Source: Pieris napi
Lineage: Eukaryota > Arthropoda > Insecta > Lepidoptera > Pieridae
Assembly: GCF_905475465.1 (NCBI RefSeq)
Contig: NC_062242.1
Span: 9,389,501 to 9,453,500, forward strand
Direction of reading: 5' to 3'
DNA: 64,000 nt
Shown: positions 1 to 11,770 of the stretch, one piece after another
Position numbering within the stretch: position 1 is the first letter of the stretch
Layout: the number at the start of each line of letters is the position of its first letter
Program-made: the position numbers and the translations under genes
The notes under the pieces: generated by a model
Database searches by the model: none
The model's input: the letters and a program-made list of their open reading frames with translations, nothing else
What the model was told of the DNA's origin: nothing

Positions 1-92
1 CGCGAGCCCTCTGGGATTGAGAGTGTCCATGGGCGGCGGTATCACTTAACATCAGGTGAGCCTCCTGCCCGTTTGCCCCCCGTTCTATAAAA
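1..92 (+). pseudogene. 3' tail of a non-LTR retrotransposon (LINE-1a type)
   Basis: The window opens inside the last codons of a LINE reverse-transcriptase ORF. Frame 1 reads REPSGIESVHGRRYHLTSGE and continues through PPARLPPVL to a TAA at 88-90, followed by an A run. The same peptide tail recurs at 39855-40215 (+) and 51296-51671 (-), where more upstream sequence with an LPRTTTxWN motif is kept. Most of the element lies left of the window. Confidence 0.75.
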
Positions 93-551
93 AAAAAGCT
101 CCATATTCAAAATCCTAATCTAATGTCCAGCAACCAGTCGTTCTTGTGAACGAAAACTTTACAGTTAAACCAGCTGGAAACAGAAGTTCTGTACAGAAAT
201 AAGAAATGTCTTACAACCAATATGCTACTTTCTTTCATGAGCGAAGCAATCCTAGTGTATTTTCCAACGTACCTGTGAACAAACATAATATACATGAGTT
301 TAACTTTGCAGTTTGTTACACAGAGTAAAGGAACAACTTATTTGCACAACATTTGCGCAAACAACATTCAGAGCACTTCAGGTATTGTAGGAGCAGGGTA
401 AAGTTTTAATCGTGTGTTAAGTGTTGAAACGGTGCAGAATTTGTAATTTTATTGAAATCGCTTTAAACACAATCGTCTGTGTGTGTTCTGTATCTCGTCT
501 ATGCAAATAGAAATTCGTAAGGACTTTAAAAGGGTCTAAAAATAAATAAAT
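93..551. other. no gene or repeat recognised
   Basis: This is AT-rich sequence with no coding signal beyond short random frames and no repeat that recurs elsewhere in the window. Confidence 0.5.
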
Positions 552-828
552 CAGTGGCGCTACAACTTTTTTAGGTCTGGGCCTCAGATTTCTGTATCTG
601 TTTCATGATCTGATTTGTCTTATAGGCAAGTAGGTGATCAGCCTCCTGTGCTTCGTACACCCCATCGACTTTTTGGGTGTAAGGCAAGCTGGTTTCCTCA
701 CGATGTTTTCCTTCACCGTTCGAGCGAATGTTAAATGCGCACCTAGACAGAAAGTCCATTGGTGCACGGCCGGGATCGAACCTACGAACTCAGGGATGAG
801 AGTCGCACACTGTTGACACTACACCAAA
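552..828 (-). repeat. SINE-A copy 1 (tRNA-derived SINE)
   Basis: Read on the - strand this is a near full-length member of the main SINE family of the window. The tRNA-like head has a B box seen here as GGGATCGAACCTAC. The conserved middle has TCACGATGTTTTCCTTCACC, and the tail has GGTCTGGGCCTCAGATTTC and CAGTGGCGCTACAAC. Further copies lie at 7416, 11485, 30941, 33878, 37873, 41648, 45054, 48350, 51150, 52974, 55693, 57713 and 61975. Confidence 0.85.
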
Positions 829-1660
829 ACTACATCTTTAAAAAAATACTGTACTTTAATTTTCTTTTTAAATTAAAAGAATGTCACTTTTTTGGAATTA
901 TATTATATAATCTCACATCTAAGACCGTCATTCTGAATTGTGCAGTGGTGATTACCTGCCGTCTTATTTATTTATTTACAAAAACTTGCTCGGCATACCG
1001 ATACATAGGAACATAAGAAAAATAAAATACAAGATTTAAAATGACAAGCACTTATAGACAAACATAACATAACACGAATAAAAAAACATCCATTCATGAA
1101 TTACAAAACTAAAGGAAAATTAATTTCGAAGTCTCAAACTTACAATGGGAGTAACTATGAAAATCCAGACGTAGCTCGTTTATCTGAATGTTCAATCTTG
1201 TCTTGCTAGCGTTGCATTATAAGAAGTAAGGTATCCAGGTACTTTCGGCCAAGATGGCAACCTCAATAAAATCGGCTATCTATGCAGGAGATGTTACAGA
1301 AAAAATATCACAATGGAATTTTCGTCACCTGGGATCTAAGGCCAAGAGAGTAAAATATGCTACTTTTACACAAAAATTAATATAATAATTAATAAGTTCT
1401 AATGCCAGCTTTACTATATGCTTTCGTGGCTGAGAGCAATAAGCTTGAATTATGGTTAATACAAAGCTGCACAGTCTGATGTAGCTGACCCTAGATTTTC
1501 GAGACCCTTATGTATGTAAAACATTTATATTGTACTCATAAATCTACCCAGTTACGCGTTAACGCCTGTGGGATGACTTTAAATTAGATAATTTACAGTT
1601 GTCATCGTGGTAATCTCTCGAAAAGAACTCAGCGCTTAGTTGTTAAAAATTAAAATACTT
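829..1660. other. no gene recognised
   Basis: AT-rich intergenic sequence. The right end contains the 5' copy of the target-site duplication of the SINE that follows (1648-1660). Confidence 0.5.
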
Positions 1661-1908
1661 TTTTTTTAATGGCTCTGCCACGGTTTGTGCCAGCGTCAAG
1701 TATAAGATTTTTATAATTCGTGCTTGCATTAGAAATTCGACCGTGTCCTCCATGTACGGTTTAAGGCACTCGCCCGGTACCGCACAACCCTCGCAAAGGC
1801 CGAGAACAAATTTAAATTAAATTAAAACTTGCCCTCGAACCGGAAATCGAACCCGTTACCCCTCACCTAGCTGCCACTTAATAAGACCGCTAGGCTATGA
1901 GGCCCCTT
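1661..1908 (-). repeat. SINE-B copy 1, with target-site duplication
   Basis: This is a second tRNA-derived SINE family. Read on the - strand the tRNA-like head (near 1840-1908) has a B box seen as AAATCGAACCCG and an A-box side seen as AAGACCGCTAGGCTATGAGG. The A-rich 3' end lies at 1661-1668 (T run on +). It is flanked by a 13-bp direct repeat AATTAAAATACTT at 1648-1660 and 1909-1921, which marks LINE-type insertion. Sister copies lie at 12651 and 32331. Confidence 0.85.
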
Positions 1909-2087
1909 AATTAAAATACTTGATAAACGTAAAAATAAAAACAAAATAAAGGTTGAAAAACAAAAGATTACGTTCTCAAGTAATTTTATAAGATACTCGT
2001 TGCCCCCGCGAACTTCGTTTCTCCTTAATGTGATTTTACTTAGCCTACCTTTTTAGTATATATTGTATAAAAAGCTTAAGCTAAGCT

Positions 2088-2123
2088 AAAACCGCTATGT
2101 GAGTTACAGAATCGCATGGCTGG
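2088..2123 (-). repeat. Foldback MITE-F, terminal remnant
   Basis: ACCGCTATGTGAGTTACAGA followed by ATCGCATGGCTGG matches the outer end of the long-arm foldback element found complete at 8934-9161, 12215-12462 and 25320-25553. Only one terminus remains. Confidence 0.6.
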
Positions 2124-3326
2124 ATTGCTGGAATTCGAGGCGGCGTCGACGTTGTGAATCAACCTCCAATAAATCCCTTTAAAAAAATCCAATACAAAGT
2201 TTCTCATTTCCATTGATTGATCTTGTATAAGGAGAATTAAGTGTATTAAAAATTAATTATCTTATCTTATATGTATATTGTATATGTATGTGTAAATCTG
2301 AATCCTTCAACATCCAGATCAGTTTAAGTACGGCGGAGGTATGCTTGAACAAACATTTAACATTTTTAATCGCTTAAAAAGATAGCAAGTAGAAAAGAGA
2401 AAAGCTGAAAAAATTTTCTCTTAATCAAACGTAGCTTAGTATTATTCAAATGCGCGAAATTCCTCTCTTGACATTTGTGAAGAATATTGAAATTATAATG
2501 CTCCTGAAGTACTGAATAATCAAACAGACGACGCCGCAGTATGAAACTAAAATAAACAAGCGGCGACCTAGTTGTAGGCACATGAATAATGTATATCTTG
2601 AGTCGTGTATATTATGTGAATCAGTAAACGCTGAACTTTGTATTTCATATTCAATTTGTGTAAATATTTCCTTTTTTTTTTATTGGTTGTTCCTTATATG
2701 AGGCTAAATGGGTCAATTGCTTTTCTTTAACCCAATTATATTTAGAATTAATAATTGTTTCTAAGTATATAAACAATCCTGAGACATTATGGCTTCAAAT
2801 TTGACTTTAAGCCTATTTCGAAAGTGCTACTCTTACTTACTCTTGTTCAATTTGTAAAATATTTTTACATAAGTTCAGCAGCTGTGAAATATTGTCTTAA
2901 ATGTTAATTGTGAAAATACTCGTAAGATAACATAACCTACAAGATTTCTTTCCGAGCAAAAACAACGTGAAAAAGCTTTAAACATTACATCCTTGTATAT
3001 TCTGCTTACAAAGCTTTTTGCCTTCAATACAAGTTAGCTTAGCGTTTTATTAACTTTTATGAACTTATATGAATATACCCCGTCACGCAGTAAAAGCTTT
3101 CATATTGTGAGTTTATTAGCTCATTGTAGTCGCTATATTTTTTACAGACACTGGCAATCTAACCCGACTTTGTTTGAGGAGATTGTGTTGTATTATATTT
3201 ACGGTAATAGTGTTAAATGGTACATTTACTTAGAAATAGATAATTGAAGTGTGACTTGAGCTAACATCGCGTGTAACAAAATTATTCCTGCTGTTACAAG
3301 TACCGTTTTTACTGAACTCACAACCC
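2124..3326. other. no gene recognised
   Basis: AT-rich sequence in which I see no coding region, RNA gene or recurrent repeat. Confidence 0.5.
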
Positions 3327-3490
3327 GGTGGCAAGAAAAAACCCGGTAGACCGAGGCTGCGTTGGGATGGAGTTGTCAAGGAGCTTGAAATAATAGGGGT
3401 TCGCAATTGGACGCGGGGAGCACTGGATATATTGCGATGGCGAACTGTACTTAAGGAGGCAAAAGCCTACTAGGGACTGATGATGATGAC
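3327..3490 (+). pseudogene. C-terminal tail of an RTE-like LINE ORF
   Basis: An open frame from 3327 to the TAG at 3471-3473 reads GGKKKPGRPRLRWDGVVKEL, then EIIGVRNWTRGALDILRWRT and VLKEAKAY. The pattern GRPxxRWxD...W...A.D...WR.....A is typical of the C-terminus of RTE/BovB-like LINE polyproteins. The GATGATGATGA run after the stop (3479-3489) fits the simple-repeat 3' end of such elements. The rest of the element is absent, so this is a 5'-truncated dead copy. Confidence 0.7.
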
Positions 3491-3551
3491 AAGTAACATT
3501 TACATTTCTAGAGACACTACTTGATGGTTTTCTTCTGTTTTTAAGTTTTTT

Positions 3552-3800
3552 TTTTAAAGACAATTCACTCCAATTGACCATGTCCATGCTAAGCTGGTGA
3601 AGCTTGTGTTATGGGTACTAGGCAACGGATATTCATACATATTATAGATAGGTAGACATATAAATACATATTTAAACACCCAAGACCTAAGCACAACACC
3701 AAATGCTCATCACATCGATGTTCGTCTCAGCCGGGGATCGAACCCGGGACCCATGGATTCGCAGTCAGGGGTACAAACCACTAGACCAATGAGTCGTCGT
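3552..3800 (-). repeat. SINE-C copy 1 (tRNA-derived SINE)
   Basis: On the - strand the head reads as a tRNA-like unit with A-box side TTGGTCTAGTGGTTTG and B box GGGTTCGATCCCCGG. Its body carries the motif AAGCTTCACCAGCTTAGCAT near the 3' end. A full copy in the other orientation lies at 58671-58917. I treat the tRNA-like head as part of a SINE, not as a functional tRNA gene. Confidence 0.85.
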
Positions 3801-5243
3801 TTAAGTCCATGCTTATCAGGCGTTAAATTACGTAGATGTATCTTTCTTTGCATTAAACAGTCCCAGTTAAATATAAAAACTCCGTGAGAACGGCGAAGTG
3901 CATAAATATTGAATCTTCATACAAATTAAACTTATCAAGCAGTAAAGCAGATGTAGAGTGCCGGAATTAGGTCAAATCAAAGTGCTCTGTGAGAAAATAA
4001 TTTCAATATACTAATCTTATACTTCATAAATTTTATAGTCCCTGTTATAACCAATTAAAATTATAATATAAAAAGGTCAAGAAAGCTTTTATGTTAGACT
4101 TTAGCAATATATTTTTCATGTAGAAATTGAAAATTGTTTAAATCCAAACCATTTTTGATAAATAATGAATTGCATATAGCAATTTTATTGAAAAAGAAAT
4201 ATCTCTAATTGTTTTAAACGCGAACTTAGTAAAGCGTTTGAAACGTTTAAAAAAATGCGTTTATGCCGAATAAAACGTATTAGTACTATTCAAGGACCAT
4301 CAAAACACGTAATTTACTCTTTTTTGCCAAGAAATACCGATACTTAAATGACTAGACATAAATGACTCGAACAATACAAGTATAAGGCATGTATAAAGTG
4401 CTGTATATAAATCATTTATATCCACACATTTGAGCTTACTTTATCAAAATTATTCAGAAGGCGTGCGACGAAGAATTTGCGATTTGTGGAGCGAGATGAG
4501 TGCTCCTTGTCTCTAGTTCAAGTCATGAGCGTATAGCGAATTGTGTTTGTAAAGATATATGTGGAACAGTATCAAAATCGCTATTGACAATATTTCAGTA
4601 AAACAAATGTGGTTTGACCATGTAGTCTATTGTAGATTTTCATGATATAAGTGAGTAGTGAAAATGAGTTTATTTAGATGACCCATGTCTAGGATAAACT
4701 TTAAGTTATAAAACTTGGCGTGAATTTTTTTAGCATCCAACATTTGATTATTATTATTATTTTGGTTTACTTTATTACTAACGAGAAACTTTGCTAACCT
4801 AATGTTGATAACATGTCACTCCGGACATACTCGGGAAAATAATTATGTCAAATTAAGAAAGACGAAAGCGATATTTGTTTTAAATAAGTGTTGTTTGATG
4901 ATTTGCTGTTTTAAAAGAGTACCGAGAGTTTTTACGCCGGCTTTTTCTCTCGGCCTACACCCTCTGTGTTCTTTGCCGATGAGTAGGGATACCTACAAAT
5001 TCAAATTTAATGACGTGGAATAAGTGATACATGTATCTTATGTTCCATAATAAACATATTTTATTTTTATTTTATTTTACTACTTTGAACTCCAATTTAA
5101 TTAATTTGATTAATTAAATCCATTTTAATGTTATTAACAATTGATTCTTAATAAACCACTGAACAGGACTGTTAATAAATTTATAATTATAATTTTACCA
5201 CAATTAAAGTAGTTTGGACATGATTTCTATTAAAAAATACTTA
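3801..5243. other. no gene recognised
   Basis: AT-rich; short frames only. The interval holds no repeat that I could match elsewhere in the window. Confidence 0.5.
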
Positions 5244-5470
5244 TATATAAATAGCGGACCCGACAGACGATTTTTTACGCGGAAAAAGCTCTACAGTTAA
5301 GCCTAGTAGTACCTACCTGTATTAGTAAGTACCTGAAAAACCAGAAATAATTTAGATATCGATTGCAGCGCCATCTAAACCATCCAGGGCGCCACCCAAA
5401 CGCCTAAAAGACACCACTCCAGGCGAGTCGCCCGCTTAAGCCACAGGGTCGAACCGCTATTTTAAACTCG
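5244..5470 (+). repeat. interspersed repeat of the AGCGGACCCGACAGACG type
   Basis: AATAGCGGACCCGACAGACG at about 5250 opens a moderately GC-rich stretch and recurs at about 34300 as CTAGCGGACCCGACAGACGT. Similar termini are common on Helentron-like or LINE 3' repeats of Lepidoptera. I cannot tell which class this copy belongs to. Confidence 0.4.
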
Positions 5471-5848
5471 CTAATCGCCTAACACTTAGGCCGCATTACT
5501 CAAGAATGTGTAGGATTGTCGAGGAAAAGAGAATTACGAACACATCCCGAATACAGAAGCCTGGCTTTGTCCGCGCCGAGTTTGTACCTTCTACCAGCTT
5601 GAGCCAAACTGCAATTTGTCCATAATCCAGGTATCGAATCACTATGGAAAGCCTTTTAAAGCGAAAATAGATTGGTTCAAAGGTGCCTTAATAAACGACT
5701 GTTTCCCCCTTAAACTTTATTCAGAGCGATGCAGCCCTTTATGGATACTTTAAAAAAAATATATAATAATAAAAAAATGTGTTTATTCATTTTAAGTGCA
5801 TATGCATTACTGTGTCAGGGTACCAAACTTAATTATACATTCCTTAAA
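5471..5848. other. no gene recognised
   Basis: Non-coding sequence between a dispersed repeat and the 7-bp tandem array; nothing recognised. Confidence 0.45.
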
Positions 5849-6174
5849 ATATATGTAATATGTAATATGTAATATGTAATATGTAATATGTAATATGTAA
5901 TATGTAATATGTAATATGTAATATGTAATATGTAATATGTAATATGTAATATGTAATATGTAATATGTAATATGTAATATGTAATATGTAATATGTAATA
6001 TGTAATATGTAATATGTAATATGTAATATGTAATATGTAATATGTAATATGTAATATGTAATATGTAATATGTAATATGTAATATGTAATATGTAATATG
6101 AAATATGAAATATGAAATATGAAATATGTAATATGTAATATGTAATATGTAATAAGTAATATGTAATATGTAAT
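5849..6174. repeat. tandem array of a 7-bp unit (TATGTAA)n
   Basis: About 46 head-to-tail copies of a heptamer (TATGTAA in one phase) run without interruption. Four adjacent units near 6099-6128 are GAAATAT variants and one near 6154 is AATAAGT; all others are identical. Such homogeneity indicates recent slippage expansion. It is a simple-sequence array, not a CRISPR, because there are no spacers. Confidence 0.97.
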
Positions 6175-6853
6175 TTAATTACATCTATTATTTATTTTTG
6201 TTTTTCATCTCTTATCAACACGCCTGAGTGCATGAGTGAGTGCGTTTTCTGCGTTTGTTACTTCATTGACCATTGTACGGTAAATAAAAGAAATAATTAT
6301 TTGTGTGTATTATAATCGTACTATAAGCTAGTATATAAGATTTCGTATCTATTATAACTGTAATGTCCGAAAGCCCATAGCGGAAACTGGGTACAAGAAA
6401 TGCGGAAATAATTAAATTTTCGTTAAATTTCCAAAGCCTAAGTGACAAAATTATGTCCCTTATTAAATTCATCTTAAAACCAGGACCCAAAAGTTTTTCA
6501 ATCTAAACCAAATGGGTCGCAAAATTTAATTAATTTCACCATAACTTATCAATCAAAGTTTTGGTAAGTTTTAAAAGGTTTTAACAATGAACCCACAAAT
6601 CCTTAGGTATTGTTTGCCACAATTTTATTGCTAATAATGAGAATATTCCTTCATTTTGAATTCCAATATTTTTAAATCTAGCTTATAAATAAGTAGGTAT
6701 TGTTAAAAAACTTAATTCGATTAAGCTAAACACCACCAAACGGAATTACAACATATTTATTGAAAAAAAATTCTACATAAAAACTTTATTAAAAAATAAT
6801 AAAAAAATAAAAATCTATAGTATTGTCTTTTATTGACATAACCTTCACACATT
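6175..6853. other. no gene recognised
   Basis: AT-rich sequence. The last 45 bases (6811-6853, TATTGTCTTTTATTGACATA) match in reverse the segment at about 38820-38860, so they probably belong to the foldback element that follows. Confidence 0.45.
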
Positions 6854-7044
6854 TAAAGAAAAAACTTTTTAACCGGATTAAAGTTACGTATTATTATAAA
6901 TTTACAATTATATAACATAATTTTAAATTTATCCGACGTTTCGCGTGCTTTACGTGCGTGGTCACGGTGACTCAAAAATTATGTTAAATAATTGTAAATT
7001 TATAATAATACATAACTTTAATCCGGTTAAAAATTGTTTTCTTT
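6854..7044. mobile_element. foldback element with central GTGACCACGC core
   Basis: The arms at 6854-6926 and 6974-7044 are inverted copies. They share AAAGAAAA at the ends, TTAACCGGATTAAAGTTA and TATTATAAATTTACAATTAT. The centre is GC-richer and reads on the - strand as CACCGTGACCACGCACGTAA then AGCACGCGAAACGTCGG. The same core recurs at 59939-59985. No coding capacity is visible. Confidence 0.7.
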
Positions 7045-7264
7045 AAATAAAAATCTTTTAATTCAGACCATTATAAGAGCAATACTTATTACTATGATAG
7101 TTAAATTAAAAATAAAATTAGCAAAATTATTAAAACATTTAAACATTTGGTTCATAAATCTGCGTTGTTTTGTGGCGACAGGTACTTGGGTATGTATGAA
7201 CCCAGTGTCTCAAAACAGCACATTCGGGCTTATTACCTATAACCATATTAAAAAGGGAGTTTAG

Positions 7265-7345
7265 TAAAACAAAGAAGTGCACTAGCCCCTATACTAGGAT
7301 TCCTTGTGTCGTGGGCAGCTAGCTTCCTCAATTTGACATAGTAAC
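7265..7345 (-). repeat. LINE 3'-end-like fragment
   Basis: Reverse-complemented, CTAGCTGCCCACGACACAAG and GAATCCTAGT resembles the + strand segment at 26226-26265 (CTGGCTGCCCACAACACAGG then GAATCCTTGTG). It is a short dispersed retrotransposon 3' end of unknown family. Confidence 0.4.
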
Positions 7346-7415
7346 TTGATAATTAATAATTTCTACAAAAATCTTACAATTTTATACATAAATTACTGTT
7401 GCACAATTTTTTCCT

Positions 7416-7632
7416 ATAATAGGCAAGTAGGTGATCAGCCTCCGGTGCCTGACACACGCTGTCGACTTTTTGGGTCTAAGGCAAGCCGGTTTACTCGCGA
7501 TGTTTTCCTTCACTGTTCGAGCGAATGTACATGTGCACATAGCAAGGACTTTCCATTGGTGCACAGCCGGGGATCGAACCTACGACCTCAGAGCTGAGAG
7601 TCACTCGCAGAAGCCATTAGCCAACTGCTCAA
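7416..7632 (-). repeat. SINE-A copy 2 (3' truncated)
   Basis: It contains the conserved middle (CGATGTTTTCCTTCACTGTT), the B box (GGGGATCGAACCTACGACC on +) and a degenerate A box. The distal GGCCTCAGATTTC part found in other copies is missing. Confidence 0.8.
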
Positions 7633-8933
7633 GAGATTAGATATAGATAGATAAGATTATTATTAGTGAATGTATAAAGTTTTGAATTTGCTTTTTAAGA
7701 AAACATCATATGATACTCTTGCAATACGAAAATAAAATTAATAATATATAACAAAACGCAAAAATAGTTAGGAATTTGAGATATATTAGAAGTTATTGGT
7801 TCCCGGCAAATATGTTGGCCGAGTTTTATTGCCGCCCGTTGCATTGTAGTAGTCGCACTTACAGATTGTAGTGTTTTCTTGTTTATGTATTTTGTATGCA
7901 GCAAAGTGCTGTGGAATTTTTTAGATTTTCCCCATAAAAATAACCAACAAACGGGAAACTCCGAGGAAAAATCCGAGGTATGTTACGAGACAAAAGTTTT
8001 ATTTAATAAAGCAATTTTCTTTGTATTTTAATAGTCAAGTTTGATTATTGTAAATGTGTATATGATTGTAACATATAATACCTAGTGTAGACAGTATCGC
8101 TTACCAATATTGCTGATACTGAACTATGTCAATGATATAATATAGTAATTTCGCGTTTATATGTACCTATTAAATAAGTTTTAATAAAGTACTCGTTACT
8201 CTTTGGATAACTTTTTGTGATTAATGGTATTTTTCTTTTATTTTCCGAACTTATTGTATTAGTATTTACGTGAACTTAGTAAGTGTATTTTTTGCCTTCT
8301 TCTTTATTCAAATACCAATATATTTATAGTCTACTTTGATGTATGAATCTTTATTTTATTTCGGGTTATTTTAGGGTGTGCTATCATGCTTCCTACACGT
8401 GCGTCCTTCGTTTTAACGTAAAATATCCGAGTACATCGCAAGTGTTTTTTGGGAATATTTTGAATTACGAAGGTAGCCTTGCAATGGAATTTATAGATCG
8501 AGGTTTGCAAAAAAATCCGTTTTAAAAACTATAAAGCAAAATATTAACTTCCTAAATCTAGGTAGATTAACAAAATCGAATAGTTGCAAAAATTTGTATG
8601 TCGCATATAAGATATATGATAATTAGCTAAAATGTAAGAAGAAAAATTTGGCTATTTATTATCATAGTCGATAGAAATCGCAACGCAGTTCAATTATACT
8701 GGGGTTCACATAACATTCATAACTCGGGATTGCTAGGGTTTAGTATATACATGCATTTTTACATGAGATTTCTTACATACGTTACTTTATTTTTATGAAA
8801 GTTTATTTATAATTTATTAATTATAAAAAAAAATTGTTACATAATTAGAGTTCTCTAATTTTAAAACACCATATTTGAATGGATAGCTATAACTTGCTTA
8901 CATCAGTCGTTAACTAAGCATTAAACTTCGTAC
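7633..8933. other. no gene recognised
   Basis: AT-rich sequence. A 60-codon frame at 8343-8525 shows no recognisable motif and I consider it random. Confidence 0.45.
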
Positions 8934-9161
8934 CTGCCTTGCGATTCTGTAACTCACACAGCGGTTTTTATAGCGGCGGTCGCGCTCAAATCAGTCGTGA
9001 AGCAGTCATTTTATGATTTGGCATTCTGATAAGGAGGGAGCTTGTAGTTTATTGTTTATCAGAATGCCAAATTGTTGGCTTTGAGTTGGATTTGAGCGCG
9101 ACTGCCGCTGCGCAAACCGCTGTGAGAGTTCGAAAAGTGAGTTACAGAATCGCAAGGCTGG
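8934..9161. mobile_element. Foldback MITE-F copy 1
   Basis: The two ends, CTGCCTTGCGATTCTGTAAC and GTTACAGAATCGCAAGGCTG, are inverted. The arms contain CTCAAATCAGTCGTGAAGCA (left) and the more diverged GTTGGATTTGAGCGCGACTG (right). The loop reads AAGGAGGGAGCTTGTAGTTT. The right arm has lost part of the pairing seen in other copies, so this is an older copy. Confidence 0.85.
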
Positions 9162-11109
9162 TTGCTGGTTTTCCGAACCATTATAATTCTAATCGTCTAA
9201 AAATATCTAAGTCCAAGTACGAAACATACATCCATGGAAATGCACGAAAAACATATTTTTCGCGTAGTCGGTAAAATAGCTTGGGAATATCATGATAAGA
9301 CGTGCTCGATTACAATCTACGCAGTTTCATCAGGCTGCTTATGTAAACGACTGGCCGTAATACGATCAAGAGATTACGCAAATTAAAGCTAAGTATTTTT
9401 GCTGTGAAAGCGTGGAATAACATTAGGAGATCTTTTCTAGATTCTCAACAAAATTGTCATAGAACAATTAAGAAACAATGTCTGGAGACGTGGCTAATTT
9501 CGCTTAAAATTGTCTTTCCTATGTGCGGCAGACAGCATCCACCGTAGGTCACAAGACTAATTGGTCATGGCCAGCTCTTTTCGCCTCTGTAATGATGCAA
9601 AAAGTCTGAATTGGGTGGCCAGGCTTCGGTAGAAGGCAAAAGGATTCCAGACGAGAGCTTGCTTTGCAAACTGACTTGAATCCCTTTAGAGCGAGAGACC
9701 CACCCACTTCCATTCGGCGTTTTATAGTTTTGCATAAATGCCACTAGAACAATTATTTTTGAAAGATATTTTCAGTAAAACATAACAGTATAATAACGAG
9801 AGAAAATAATTACATTAATGAATAATTAGTTTTGTAAGAGTAATGTTGGAATAATAGCTAGACGCGTGTCTCTCAATCCTGACGTGGTACGTTTGAAGCT
9901 CGGCTGTTCATAGAAGAGTTTTTCTTGCCAAATGCGCACATACTTTGCTAAAATCCACGGCATGTCACAGCAGTATTAAATTATACAATATATAATACGA
10001 AATTATTAAAATAGATGAAGGCACAATCATCGAATCTATGTTTGAAGTTCCGGTGATTTTTATTAATTAATTCCACGAACAGAACATTGGAAATAACAAG
10101 CACGCGTTTAACAGTAAAATGCCTAGCAATGAGATTACACCGTGCAATAAATAGCGGGCGAAATTAATTTGTTTCATTATGATCTAGTATGAAATATCTC
10201 GCTTAATTATTATGCAAGTTCATGTCCGAATTCACGGAATAAAACAAATGAATCACATGAAAGCGGACAGCATACAGCCACTTTTCTGGTATTGATAAAT
10301 TTTAATAGAAATAATAACATGTTATTTTATTAATATGAAAGAAGGAGTACGTACATGTATGTAATATAATTACATCGCTCATGTGCCTTTGTAGCTTATA
10401 GTCAGCGCATACAGCGTATAACCTCGGTTTGATTTCCGGCGAAAAAATAATTGTTTCGGCTTGGTAAGTACAGATGGCTGATTTAAAAGATTTGTAACAG
10501 GCGAATAAATGTGTGGGTCACACAAATTATGTCGATAAGTTAATGTAGATTTAAGGATTTTTTTTTTAAGTAAGACAAGACTGTAAAAAGGGTGGCTTTT
10601 AATGCGGCGACATTTAAATTATCGAAGACATGAGGAAAAAAAAAAAATTCATCGGGAATCGAAACAGAACCTCGCAGAAACCTCATTACACGCAAAGTGC
10701 ATCAACCACTAAACTACGGTTGTGGTAGTATAACAATGTAAACATTCGGTCAACAATATATTTTCGAGATGATCTAATGGATTTATGTGTTTAGGGAAGA
10801 AAACATTTTTCTTCATGAAAAAATATGTCATTTCGACAAATATCGGGGTTAGAAAAATTAGGGATATTTATCCAGACGATGTGACAAGTGGTGTATACAG
10901 TTTGGTTGTAGTTTCTATAGTAAAGGTTTTCCTAAGGGAAGAAATTTCTGTGGGAAGATAAAAATATTACGAAAGTAGGGACTGTTTGGTAGCCCTATAG
11001 ATTAGAAGTTTATTTGTATATATTTATTGATTTATATGCTTATTTTTATGTTGTTATAAATATGTTTTTTTTTCTATACAATAGGTACTGTTGTTATGTC
11101 TTGAATTAA
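9162..11109. other. no gene recognised; two decayed tRNA-like patches
   Basis: I see no coding region. Around 10385-10440 (CCTCGGTTTGATTTCCGGC) and 10640-10725 (GGGAATCGAAACAGAACCTC) there are weak B-box-like motifs, probably very old SINE remains. The 9470-9720 stretch is less AT-rich than its surroundings but has no open frame of note. Confidence 0.4.
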
Positions 11110-11430
11110 CCTTCTATATAAATATAAAAATGAATTGCTGTTCGTTTGTCTCGCTAAAACTCGAGAATGGCAGGACCGATTTGGCTAATTTTGATCTTGA
11201 AATATTTATGTAAGTTCTGGGAAGGTTTAAACGGTAGGAAACATAAATAATAAAATTGCTGGAAAATATTTGATGTCTTTTTAATATAAAATTGTCACTT
11301 GGTTGTCTTATATTTATAGAAGCCTTCAGAAATTTGTGATTGATAGTCGTAGTATGAGATCCGATCGATTGGATCTGTTTAAAAGAAATTGTATCAAGTT
11401 TTGACACAAATATAGGTACAAAGTTACTCA
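11110..11430 (+). repeat. Helentron-like dispersed repeat
   Basis: The start TATATAAATATAAAAATGAA and the following TGCTGTTCGTTTGTCTCGCT, AAAACTCGAGAATGGCAGG, ACCGATTTGGCTAATTTTGA are characteristic of non-autonomous Helitron/Helentron-type repeats in lepidopteran genomes. A 105-codon antisense frame (11114-11431) overlaps it and is a by-product of the repeat. Confidence 0.5.
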
Positions 11431-11484
11431 TCGGGTCATCTAGTCAACAATAAAGATGTACTAAAACCTACAAACCAGTGCAGA

Positions 11485-11770
11485 GCAGTGTTGGCCTAGT
11501 GGCTTCAGCGTGCGACTCTAATCCCTGAGGTCGTAGGTTCGATCCTCGGCTGTGCACCAAGGGACTTTCTTTCTATGTGCGCACTTAACATTCGCTCGAA
11601 CGGTGAAGGAAAACATCGTGAGGAAACCGACTTGCCTTAGATACAAAAAGTCGACGGCGTGCGTCAGGCACAGGAAGCTGATCACCTACTAGCCTATTAG
11701 ATTAACAAAAGATCATGAAACATATACAGAAATCTGAGGCCCAGACCTAAAAAGGTTGTAGCACCACTGA
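11485..11770 (+). repeat. SINE-A copy 3 (near full length)
   Basis: It begins GCAGTGTTGGCCTAGTGGCT. The A box (TGGCCTAGTGGCTTC) and B box (GGTTCGATCCTCGG) are spaced as in a tRNA, the middle carries GGAAAACATCGTGAGGAAAC, and the end reads AGGTTGTAGCACCACTGATA. It is one of the most complete copies and can serve as a reference. Confidence 0.92.

Noticed and set aside
5849..6174. CRISPR-like array
   Set aside because: There are no spacers; it is an uninterrupted 7-bp tandem repeat in a eukaryotic context.
11114..11431. 105-codon - strand protein-coding gene
   Set aside because: It lies inside a dispersed Helentron-like repeat and has no recognisable motif.
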